DNA of 8,072 nucleotides from JBBIKU01 sp037445245 (GCA_037445245.1 JBBIKU010000107.1:1-8072), one strand, 5' to 3'; counted from the stretch's first letter, positions 1-5,348 are shown. A program made the numbers and translations. Notes: generated by a model not told the origin, from the sequence alone.

Positions 1-234
1 CACGATCACGGGCAGCGACGATTGCGCCTCGATAAATGCCGTCACCAGGTCGCCGCCGATGGCAGAACCACCCATGCCGGCGATGACGATGTTCTGTACA
101 CCCTGCATCTCCGGTAGTTCAAACCGCTTGCCAAGCTCCCACGCCTTTTGCAACTGGTCGGGCAGGGATCCGATGTGCCCATACATATCCTCAACATCCA
201 AGCTGCGAAATTGCTCTCGGTCGTCCAGATTCAT
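1..234 (-). CDS. Bifunctional phosphoglucose/phosphomannose isomerase, N-terminal part (runs off the window)
   Basis: Only the first 78 codons are in the window, and the frame stays open to base 1. Residues 48-63 read QNIVIAGMGGSAIGGD. This is the glycine-rich opening strand and loop of the SIS (sugar isomerase) domain, typical of the archaeal-type bifunctional phosphoglucose/phosphomannose isomerase family, which also occurs in Chloroflexota. Members interconvert glucose-6-P or mannose-6-P with fructose-6-P in the cytoplasm. The preceding 47 residues (start MNLDDREQFRSLD) fit the short N-terminal region of that family. The ATG at 234-232 has an upstream GAGG about 8 nt away on the minus strand. 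The gene starts 22 nt after the NBR1-Ig lipoprotein stop and is probably co-transcribed with it. The catalytic Glu/His region lies outside the window, so whether the enzyme is truly bifunctional cannot be judged. Confidence 0.85.
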   Translation of the reverse strand, partial: MNLDDREQFRSLDVEDMYGHIGSLPDQLQKAWELGKRFELPEMQGVQNIVIAGMGGSAIGGDLVTAFIEAQSSLPVIV

Positions 235-256
235 GTGGTAACCTCGTTGTAGGGTC

Positions 257-1279
257 TCAGGGCACTGCCCAGGTCGTATATTTGAAACGGATCGTGTTTG
301 CTTCCAAGTTGATCAAGGTCAAACGCACAAAGCCGATTAGCCCCTGCGTCGAGCGGAAGCAAAAATAATCACCCTCATTAACCTGACGGAGGTCGGTGGG
401 ATCTGATTCCAGGTTCAAGGTTTTACATTCGTTCAGCGAAGGTTGCCGGATGCCAAAATATCCCAATCGAGCGCTTTCCAGCGGCGCCAATGTCGGGACT
501 TCGGCAGCGCTCATTTGATAAGCCAGATCAACCTCGGTTGCGTTCATCTCCCCAGGCTGACCGCGTTCCAGATCAAATCGTTCGCCGAGGCGCAATAAAA
601 TTTCCCCTTCCACGAAAACCACCGATGTGGGGGTGACGGTGGGGGTGGGCAGCGGGGTCGCCGTGGCAGTGTCGCTGACAACCTCGATGCGTACCCAGAA
701 CGGCGCCTCGCCGGTGGGTCCGATCCCAAACAGCGCTCCGTCTGGATCGCGCAATTTCCAGTTGCTCTGGTAAACGCCGGGCTTGGCGGACGCGATCATG
801 TCCACCATGATGTCCACCGTCTGACCCGCCATGACCACGCTGCGTAGATACTGCACCCGGTTCAAGCCCAGCGGCTCGCCGGAAAACCATACCACGGCGT
901 AGTCCTCCGTCCAGGGACAGCTACCGGCGTTGACCAACCGCCAGGTCTTGCTGAAGGACTGTCCCGGACGCAGACGGGTGCCATCCGGGATGGTGATATC
1001 GATGGGCAGCCCGGGTGCAGCGAGATTGCACTGACCGGCAGCCGGGTCGACTGCCTGTGGTGTCTCCAAGCCAGGCTGCGGCGATGCGGCTGTCGGCGTG
1101 GGGGTTGTGTCCGCTTCCATCGCATCGGCGGTCTCTGTCCTTTGCGATGGCAACAGGGTTGCCATTAATCGGAAGGCTTCCGTGGCGTTCGTCGGCAGGG
1201 CGGGGATGCGATCACAACCGCTCAGTCCAAGCAGCGCCACCAGCAGCCAAATGAACCATGAATAACGTCTTGCGGTCAT
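257..1279 (-). CDS. Lipoprotein with NBR1-type Ig-like domain and uncharacterised C-terminal domain (340 aa)
   Basis: The N-terminus (MTARRYSWFIWLLVALLGLSGC) is a lipoprotein signal peptide: Arg residues at 4-5, a hydrophobic core, and lipobox L-S-G-C with the lipidated Cys at 22. Residues about 50-82 form a Thr/Pro/Ala-rich spacer. Residues 84-200 match the NBR1-type Ig-like domain: IDITIPDGTRLRPGQSF, then TWRLVNAGSCPW, then AKPGVYQSNWKLRDPDG. C84 and C121 may form a disulfide. A second Thr/Pro linker (about 203-218, PTPTVTPT) leads to a region at 220-340 that I do not recognise. It contains C285 and C307 and ends in IRFKYTTWAVP, so it may be a second small beta-rich domain. The protein should be anchored on the outer face of the membrane; its ligand is unknown. 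Upstream Shine-Dalgarno support is weak, but the signal peptide begins right at this ATG. It probably leads an operon with the isomerase gene. Confidence 0.85.
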   Translation of the reverse strand: MTARRYSWFIWLLVALLGLSGCDRIPALPTNATEAFRLMATLLPSQRTETADAMEADTTPTPTAASPQPGLETPQAVDPAAGQCNLAAPGLPIDITIPDGTRLRPGQSFSKTWRLVNAGSCPWTEDYAVVWFSGEPLGLNRVQYLRSVVMAGQTVDIMVDMIASAKPGVYQSNWKLRDPDGALFGIGPTGEAPFWVRIEVVSDTATATPLPTPTVTPTSVVFVEGEILLRLGERFDLERGQPGEMNATEVDLAYQMSAAEVPTLAPLESARLGYFGIRQPSLNECKTLNLESDPTDLRQVNEGDYFCFRSTQGLIGFVRLTLINLEANTIRFKYTTWAVP

Positions 1280-1299
1280 CCAATTATTACCCGGGGTTG

Positions 1300-1305
1300 A
1301 TTCTA
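1300..1305 (-). promoter_or_regulatory. Possible -10 box for the NBR1-Ig lipoprotein gene
   Basis: The minus strand reads TAGAAT about 20 nt before the ATG at 1279, just downstream of the hairpin terminator at 1329-1356. No good -35 sits at 16-18 nt (ATTATT or GATTAT at best), so this is a weak call. It is supported mainly by the need for a new start after the terminator. Confidence 0.25.
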
Positions 1306-1328
1306 CCGCATTTTTTATGGTAAATAAT

Positions 1329-1356
1329 CGGCAAGCCGATGATCCACGGCTTGCCG
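1329..1356 (-). terminator. Intrinsic terminator hairpin after the FHA / 63-aa gene pair
   Basis: A perfect 10-bp inverted repeat, CGGCAAGCCG and CGGCTTGCCG, is separated by an 8-nt loop. On the minus strand the 3' arm is followed by ATTATTT, a modest T-rich tail. The plus-strand side has no T run, so it most likely ends minus-strand transcription coming from the 63-aa gene, whose stop is about 80 nt upstream. Confidence 0.6.
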
Positions 1357-1434
1357 AAATATACGAGAGATAAACGAGGCTGCTGGCTGCCCGCCCTGTG
1401 GAGATCTCAGTCGCTCAACACAAAGCGAAGTTGA

Positions 1435-1626
1435 TCAATTGCTTCCGCCGGGTAGCGCACGAACCAGTTCAAGGAATTCATCCCACTCTTCTTGGAAAAA
1501 GTGCACCGTGACGTTGTTCATTTCAACGTGATAGGTGGTTTCGCCATCAGGTTCTTCTGCCATCCAGGCCATGTAACTGTCCGTCTCAGCCAGGGTTTTC
1601 GTCTTGGGTTCTTTCGGATCGTTCAT
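1435..1626 (-). CDS. Small acidic protein of unknown function (63 aa)
   Basis: I do not recognise a family. The product is 63 residues and acidic, with a charged N-terminal third (MNDPKEPKTKTLAETDSY) followed by YHVEMNNVTVHFFQEEWDEFLELV (split here: YHVEMNNVTVHFF then QEEWDEFLELV). The pattern suggests a beta strand or hairpin leading into an amphipathic helix. There is no signal peptide, membrane segment or cysteine, so it is likely cytoplasmic. Evidence that it is real: a strong AAGGAG at 1638-1633, 6 nt before the ATG; a position 45 nt downstream of the FHA gene on the same strand; and a hairpin terminator beyond its stop. It may be a partner of the FHA protein, but that rests only on gene order. 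Confidence 0.65.
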   Translation of the reverse strand: MNDPKEPKTKTLAETDSYMAWMAEEPDGETTYHVEMNNVTVHFFQEEWDEFLELVRALPGGSN

Positions 1627-1671
1627 GAGCTTCTCCTTGGAAGAGGGTGATGAATGGGATTATCCGGGTTA

Positions 1672-2283
1672 TCAGCAGGCGCCAGGCATAAAGATATTGA
1701 ACAACCATCCAAATAGCCAGCACCACGAATCGGTAACATCAATGGCGAATAACACCGCCACACAGAGGCACAGGAATAACAGCACCGCGGCGACGATGAT
1801 GAGCACCAATGAAGGCTTCTTTTTGGCACCCGGCTGTTCGCCTGTGTCCATCGGACGCGCATATTGCGAGGGTGGCGGGGGATAGGACGGCACCGGCGGC
1901 GGTTGGGGAGCAGGTTGCACCGGAGGTGTCGCTCGTGCTACCGGCGCACGCGACGAAGCCACAGTCGCAGCCGCTTCGGGCTGTAGTGTCTCGAACACCA
2001 TCGACAGATTCTCGCCAAAAATTATGATGTCACCCGGACGCAAGGCATACGGCCCCACCAGTCTTTGACCGCTAACCGTGGTACCGTTGGTCGAGCCCAG
2101 GTCTTCAATTAAATAACTGTTTCCTTGCAAAAAGATGCGGGCGTGGCGACGGGACATCTCCGGGTCATTGATCACAATATCATTGCCCAAATCTCTTCCG
2201 ATGAACACCTCGCTCTTTTCGATCGGAAACGCTTTTCCAGACATCGGTCCGGAATGCATAACCAGGCGATGCGTCGGTAACAT
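1672..2283 (-). CDS. FHA-domain protein with Pro-rich linker and C-terminal membrane anchor (203 aa)
   Basis: Residues about 5-98 form a forkhead-associated domain, a phosphothreonine-binding module. The signature residues are intact: IGRD at 28-31, SRRH at 44-47 and DLGSTNGT at 61-68. A Pro/Ala-rich linker (about 102-150, with PAPQPPPVPSYPPPP) leads to a basic KKK at 154-156 and one hydrophobic helix (about 158-181). A short tail rich in Trp, Phe and Cys ends at GAC. The expected layout is a cytoplasmic FHA domain tethered by a tail anchor, suited to recruiting phosphoproteins to the membrane. That implies a Ser/Thr kinase elsewhere; none is in this window. The start is well supported by GGAGGAGGT just upstream and by a promoter at 2316-2344. 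It heads a probable two-gene unit with the 63-aa gene and diverges from the ThiS-like/ttuA-like pair. Confidence 0.9.
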   Translation of the reverse strand: MLPTHRLVMHSGPMSGKAFPIEKSEVFIGRDLGNDIVINDPEMSRRHARIFLQGNSYLIEDLGSTNGTTVSGQRLVGPYALRPGDIIIFGENLSMVFETLQPEAAATVASSRAPVARATPPVQPAPQPPPVPSYPPPPSQYARPMDTGEQPGAKKKPSLVLIIVAAVLLFLCLCVAVLFAIDVTDSWCWLFGWLFNIFMPGAC

Positions 2284-2315
2284 AATTACCTCCTCCAGTG
2301 TAGGATTGCAACTAT

Positions 2316-2344
2316 AGTGTAGCCATTTTCAAAGACAAAGTCAA
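2316..2344 (-). promoter_or_regulatory. Sigma-70-type promoter for the FHA gene
   Basis: On the minus strand a -35 TTGACT (2344-2339) and a -10 TACACT (2321-2316) are separated by exactly 17 nt. The predicted start near 2309 gives a leader of about 25 nt that includes the GGAGGAGGT ribosome-binding site of the FHA gene. Confidence 0.55.
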
Positions 2345-2390
2345 TCAGGACAATCATAATTAATTGTATCGCAAATCGGCGAATGGGATA

Positions 2391-2413
2391 TTGGGCGGGC
2401 GCTTGCCGCCCAA
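2391..2413. repeat. GC-rich hairpin in the divergent intergenic region
   Basis: TTGGGCGG and CCGCCCAA form a perfect 8-bp stem around a 7-nt loop. Neither strand has a T run after it, so it is not a standard terminator. It lies between the FHA promoter and the start of the ThiS-like gene; its role is unknown. Confidence 0.45.
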
Positions 2414-2458
2414 AACCAACCACTTGAGGACGCTGCAGGAAATTTTCTAATTTTGAAA

Positions 2459-2467
2459 TGGTACAAT
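2459..2467 (+). promoter_or_regulatory. Extended -10 promoter for the ThiS-like/ttuA-like operon
   Basis: TGG-TACAAT matches the extended -10 pattern TGn-TATAAT. No good -35 is present at 16-18 nt (GAAATT at 2439-2444), which is usual for extended -10 promoters. A start near 2474 leaves a very short leader and excludes the upstream in-frame ATG at 2453. Confidence 0.4.
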
Positions 2468-2478
2468 GATAGCCTGCC

Positions 2479-2484
2479 AGGAGG
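2479..2484 (+). promoter_or_regulatory. Ribosome-binding site fixing the start of the ThiS-like gene
   Basis: AGGAGG lies 4 nt before the ATG at 2489. It favours this start over the in-frame ATG at 2453, which lies upstream of the predicted -10 box and would add 12 residues not typical of the family. Confidence 0.65.
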
Positions 2485-2488
2485 CAGC

Positions 2489-2689
2489 ATGCCGATTACG
2501 ATCATTTACCAGAAACAAGAATTACAGATGGAAGGCAAACCTACCGTCAGGCAACTTCTGGAACATCTGGGGCTATCACCCGAATCCCATCTGGTTGTGC
2601 GCAGTGAGGTGCTGCTCACCGATGACCAGAGGCTTCAGGACGGAGACGTGGTAAAGCTGATAGCGGTTATTTCTGGGGGGCATGCATGA
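2489..2689 (+). CDS. ThiS/MoaD-like ubiquitin-fold sulfur carrier (TtuB-type, 66 aa)
   Basis: The 66-residue product opens MPITIIYQKQELQM, continues through PTVRQLLEHLGLSPESHLV, and ends LQDGDVVKLIAVISGGHA. This is the beta-grasp layout of ThiS, MoaD and TtuB: a leading hairpin, one helix, the conserved DGDxV turn, and a C-terminal Gly-Gly that is adenylated and thiocarboxylated to carry sulfur. Because it overlaps the next gene, a TtuA-type tRNA thiolase, its most likely job is to donate sulfur for tRNA 2-thiouridine. A ThiS role in thiamine synthesis cannot be excluded from sequence alone. Oddly, the Gly-Gly is not terminal but is followed by His-Ala, so trimming or tolerance of the tail would be needed. 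No E1-like activating enzyme or rhodanese lies in the window. Confidence 0.82.
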   Translation: MPITIIYQKQELQMEGKPTVRQLLEHLGLSPESHLVVRSEVLLTDDQRLQDGDVVKLIAVISGGHA

Positions 2690-3606
2690 AATGCCGCAAA
2701 TGCCAGGATAACGCCGTCATCAACATGCGGCAGCATCACCTGGCACTTTGCAAAGCGCACTATCTGGAATGGTTCGAAGCCCAAACCCTGCGGTTTATTG
2801 AAAAATATAAAATGATCGCCCCGCAGGAACAAGTGCTGGTGGCAGTGTCGGGCGGCAAGGACTCGCTGGCACTATGGGACGTTCTGCAACGGCTGGAATT
2901 CGCCGCCGATGGCATCTACATCCATCTGGGTATTCAAACCGAGATCGAATATTCGCGGCAGTCCCTGCGCTGCACTGAGGAATTTTCGCGCCAACGTGGG
3001 TTGACCTTGCACATGATCAATCTCCCTGAATCCTACGGCGAGTCAATTCCGGAGATCACTCAACGCACCCGGCGCGGCAAAGATCGCCCCTGTTCGGTGT
3101 GCGGATCGGTCAAACGCTACCTCATGAACCGGGTCGCCGCCGAAAAAGGCTATGATGTGCTGGTGACCGGGCACAATCTAGATGACGAAGTGGCGGTTCT
3201 CTTCGGCAACACCATCAATTGGGAAACGGAAATGAGGCGCCGGCAATCGCCAGTTCTACCCGCCGCCCCCGGTTTTGCCCGCAAAGCCAAACCGTTCTGC
3301 CGTTTCTACGAACGAGAGACCGCCGCTTACGCCCTGCTGCGCAGCATCGATTACGTCCTGGATGAATGCCCCTTCTCGACCGGCAGCAAGTCGTTGTACT
3401 ACAAAGAACTGCTCAACCGGCTTGAAGCAGACAGCCCCGGCGCCAAACTGCGCTTCTACCTGGGTTTTCTCAAAGCCCGCAAAAACGGGTTGATGGCGGA
3501 CCAAGCCGGCGCAGAAGAAGCTCACTACGATCTGCGCTGCCCGCAGTGCGGACAACTGACATCCACCCCGGGGTTGTGCGCGTTCTGCCGCCTGTTCAAG
3601 ACCTAG
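2686..3606 (+). CDS. ttuA: TtuA/Ncs6-family tRNA 2-thiouridine synthetase (306 aa)
   Basis: This ATP-dependent tRNA thiolation enzyme activates a uridine by adenylation and replaces its 2-oxygen with sulfur supplied by a ubiquitin-like carrier. All family landmarks are present: an N-terminal zinc finger (C3, C6, C22, H25), the PP-loop SGGKDS (55-60), a CSVC pair (C136, C139) and C228 in DECPF. Those three cysteines are the set that binds the 4Fe-4S cluster in characterised TtuA. TGHNLDDE follows at 161-168, and a C-terminal zinc finger has C285, C288, C298 and C301. The length is normal for the family. TtuA proper modifies U54, whereas Ncs6/CTU1 relatives modify U34; the ThiS-like neighbour favours a TtuA-type system. 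The start overlaps the upstream stop as ATGA, with the preceding G-run as a likely ribosome-binding site, so translation is probably coupled. The stop overlaps that of convergent glnA. Confidence 0.88.
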   Translation: MKCRKCQDNAVINMRQHHLALCKAHYLEWFEAQTLRFIEKYKMIAPQEQVLVAVSGGKDSLALWDVLQRLEFAADGIYIHLGIQTEIEYSRQSLRCTEEFSRQRGLTLHMINLPESYGESIPEITQRTRRGKDRPCSVCGSVKRYLMNRVAAEKGYDVLVTGHNLDDEVAVLFGNTINWETEMRRRQSPVLPAAPGFARKAKPFCRFYERETAAYALLRSIDYVLDECPFSTGSKSLYYKELLNRLEADSPGAKLRFYLGFLKARKNGLMADQAGAEEAHYDLRCPQCGQLTSTPGLCAFCRLFKT

Positions 3607-4940
3607 GCAGTCTCAAGATAAGACGCCAGTTCCCAATCCATCACCTGAATGCGGTACGATTCCCATTCCTCCAGTTTAGCCCGGCGGAACGCATCGTAGA
3701 TCGTCTCGCCCAGCGTGGTTCGGATCACCTCATCCCGTTCCAATTCGTCCAACGCCTCAATCAACGAACCCGGAAGCTGTTCGATGCCCAACTTCTGCCG
3801 GTCATCTTCGCTTAGGTGATAAACATTGACGTTGGTGAGCGGCTTGGCTGGAATGAGATTGTTTTCGATTCCATCCATAGCGGCGGCTAACATGGCGTTG
3901 AAAGCCAGGTATGGGTTACAGGACGGGTCCGGACAGCGCAGCTCGGCGCGGGTGGCAACATCATGCCCTTCATTATGCCGTGGAATGCGGATCAGCGCCG
4001 AACGGTTGGTTTGCGCCCAACCCACATAAACCGGCGCCTCATAACCGGGGACGAGCCGTTTATATGAGTTCACCGTCGGGGCAACCACCGCCGAGAGAGC
4101 GCGCGCATGTTTCAACTGTCCGGCGATGAACCCGTAGGCAAGCGGTGAGAGGTGAAATGGATCGTCTTTGGCGAAAAACAAGTTTTGTCCTCCTTTATCC
4201 GAAATCGACTGGTGAACATGCATACCCGACCCATTGATACCGAAGATCGGTTTGGGCATGAATGATGCCACCAATCCGTGCTGGGCGGCGATGGCTTTGA
4301 CTGTGTATTTCAGCGTCAAGACATTGTCTGCAGTTCGCAGCGCCTCCGCAAAGTGAAAATCGATCTCGTGCTGCCCGAGCGCCACTTCGTGGTGTCCCAC
4401 CTCGACCTCCAAGCCCATAGCGTTCAGGGCTGCCATCAATTCAGTGCGCACCCGTACGGCATCGTCGTTGGGTGAGAAATCAAAGTACCCGCCGACATCG
4501 TGGGGCACCGGGCGGATATTGGTTTCACCGTTGCGACGGAAGAGGAAGAACTCCGGTTCGGGGCCCACAAAATAGGTCCAGCCCCGTTTCTCCAACCGTT
4601 CGAGAGATCGTTTCAGCATCCCGCGCGGGTCACCGGGGAAAGGTTTACCATCCGGCTGGTAAATATCACAAAAAAAGCGGGCGCGTCGCATCTCTGGCGG
4701 GCTCCAGGGAAGCACGGCGTAGGTATCGGTGTCTACCCGCAAATGCATATCGCTCTCTTGAATACGGGCAAAACCCTCAACCGACGAACCGTCGAACCAG
4801 ATGCCGTTCTCCAGCGCCGCCTCAAGCTGGCGCACCGGCATATCCAAGCTTTTGACCGAGCCGGTTACATCGCTGAACTGGAAAGAGATAAACTGTACCT
4901 CATCCTCTTTCACCCGTGATAACAATGTTTTCTTGTCCAT
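3603..4940 (-). CDS. glnA: Type I glutamine synthetase (445 aa)
   Basis: The enzyme makes glutamine from glutamate, ammonia and ATP in the cytoplasm and is the main entry of ammonia into metabolism. The sequence is complete and has the class I landmarks: WFDGSSVEGF (48-57), GPEPEFFLF (126-134) with metal-binding Glu residues, VGHHEVALGQHEID (181-194), INGSGMHVHQS (235-245), the flexible glutamate-loop region NSYKRLVPGYEAP (291-303) and RAELRCPDPSCNPY (331-344). At 445 residues it has the length of the GSI-alpha group rather than the longer GSI-beta enzymes. The segment NVYHLSEDDR (372-381) lacks the NLYDLP context of the adenylylated tyrosine, so control by adenylylation is unlikely. AGGAGG lies 4 nt before the ATG. 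The upstream region has a promoter, tandem palindromic repeats and a terminator-bounded RNA unit, pointing to transcriptional or RNA-level control. Confidence 0.97.
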   Translation of the reverse strand: MDKKTLLSRVKEDEVQFISFQFSDVTGSVKSLDMPVRQLEAALENGIWFDGSSVEGFARIQESDMHLRVDTDTYAVLPWSPPEMRRARFFCDIYQPDGKPFPGDPRGMLKRSLERLEKRGWTYFVGPEPEFFLFRRNGETNIRPVPHDVGGYFDFSPNDDAVRVRTELMAALNAMGLEVEVGHHEVALGQHEIDFHFAEALRTADNVLTLKYTVKAIAAQHGLVASFMPKPIFGINGSGMHVHQSISDKGGQNLFFAKDDPFHLSPLAYGFIAGQLKHARALSAVVAPTVNSYKRLVPGYEAPVYVGWAQTNRSALIRIPRHNEGHDVATRAELRCPDPSCNPYLAFNAMLAAAMDGIENNLIPAKPLTNVNVYHLSEDDRQKLGIEQLPGSLIEALDELERDEVIRTTLGETIYDAFRRAKLEEWESYRIQVMDWELASYLETA

Positions 4941-4973
4941 AACGCCTCCTGTCTACCGGATAAAAATAATTAA

Positions 4974-4993
4974 GGCATGCCTGGGCATGCCTG
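4974..4993. repeat. Two tandem copies of a palindromic 10-bp unit at the glnA start region (possible operator)
   Basis: GGCATGCCTG occurs twice with no gap and no mismatch. Each copy contains the 8-bp palindrome GGCATGCC, so the two palindromes are one helical turn apart on the same DNA face. They lie just downstream of the predicted glnA transcription start (about 4995), a typical place for a repressor operator. Confidence 0.5.
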
Positions 4994-5001
4994 TACGATC
5001 T

Positions 5002-5031
5002 TGTATAATTTCAACGGCATCCCTTCCTCAA
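5002..5031 (-). promoter_or_regulatory. Probable glnA promoter
   Basis: On the minus strand a -35 TTGAGG (5031-5026) and a -10 TATACA (5007-5002) are spaced 18 nt apart, each matching consensus at four of six positions. The start near 4995 gives a leader of about 55 nt that contains the tandem palindromes and the AGGAGG site. Confidence 0.42.
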
Positions 5032-5128
5032 CCTGCAAGGAGAACCTGAATGGCTCACCCTGATCACTGTGTTTTCCTTATGCCAGTCGTCGCCGCCTGG
5101 TTTTCGGTACGCACTCGTTTTGGAAGGG

Positions 5129-5153
5129 AAAAAGAAGCCTGTGATCGGGCTTC
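5129..5153 (-). terminator. Intrinsic terminator of the candidate RNA upstream of glnA
   Basis: On the minus strand GAAGCC, an 8-nt loop and GGCTTC are followed directly by TTTTT. The stem is short (6 bp) but the arrangement is classic. It is directed towards glnA and lies before the proposed glnA promoter. Confidence 0.65.
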
Positions 5154-5312
5154 AGAGGCACCCGCTGATCGTTCGATTTTCCTCCGGCAATCCCGCCGGG
5201 GTTAGCGCTCTCTTCGCAGAGAGGAACCTCCTCCTCGTAATCTCACCCGCAAGCGAGACTCAGCCGCTATCTTCCCATTATTCACTTGTCGCTACAGCCC
5301 GCCTGTAAAGAA
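5129..5312 (-). ncRNA. Candidate structured RNA of about 184 nt, or regulatory leader of glnA (unidentified)
   Basis: The unit is bounded on the minus strand by an extended -10 promoter (5319-5348) and an intrinsic terminator (5129-5153), with no convincing gene inside. Local hairpins visible on the minus strand are UCUCGC/GUGAGA (5241-5258), CUCUCU-GCGA-AGAGAG with a GNRA tetraloop (5208-5223), and CCGGC/GCCGG (5184-5199). UAGCG/CGCUA (5265-5269 with 5203-5207) encloses the first two. Its size fits a 6S RNA, but I could not trace the 6S central bubble. I found no signature of tmRNA, SRP RNA, RNase P, T-box, SAM, TPP, FMN, cobalamin or lysine elements. Since glnA follows on the same strand about 190 nt beyond the terminator, a leader controlling read-through into glnA is the alternative. 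All structures were paired by eye. Confidence 0.45.
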
Positions 5313-5318
5313 TGACCG

Positions 5319-5348
5319 ATCCTATCACAGGAAAGGAAATTAAGTCAA
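5319..5348 (-). promoter_or_regulatory. Promoter of the minus-strand RNA unit
   Basis: On the minus strand a -35 TTGACT (5348-5343), an 18-nt spacer and a -10 TAGGAT (5324-5319) are preceded by TGA, giving an extended -10. The expected start is near 5312. It is divergent from the recA promoter about 50 bp away. Confidence 0.5.

Noticed and set aside
2453..2488. Upstream in-frame ATG for the ThiS-like gene
   Set aside because: It lies before the predicted -10 box, has no Shine-Dalgarno site, and would add 12 residues not typical of the family. The ATG at 2489 has AGGAGG 4 nt upstream.
4500..4919. Plus-strand frames of 127 and 139 codons opposite glnA
   Set aside because: They are antisense to a complete, conserved glutamine synthetase, have no ribosome-binding site, and show no recognisable protein family.
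5069..5308. 79-codon plus-strand frame starting with GTG in the recA-glnA intergenic region
   Set aside because: It has no ribosome-binding site and no recognisable domain, and it runs antisense across the terminator and hairpins of the minus-strand RNA unit. The composition looks like chance.
5129..5312. Identification of the RNA unit as tmRNA, SRP RNA, RNase P RNA or a T-box leader
   Set aside because: The defining sequences are absent: the tmRNA 3' end with CCA, the SRP GGAAGG-GCAGCC loop, the RNase P GAGGAAAGUCC core, and the T-box GGUGGNACCGCG.
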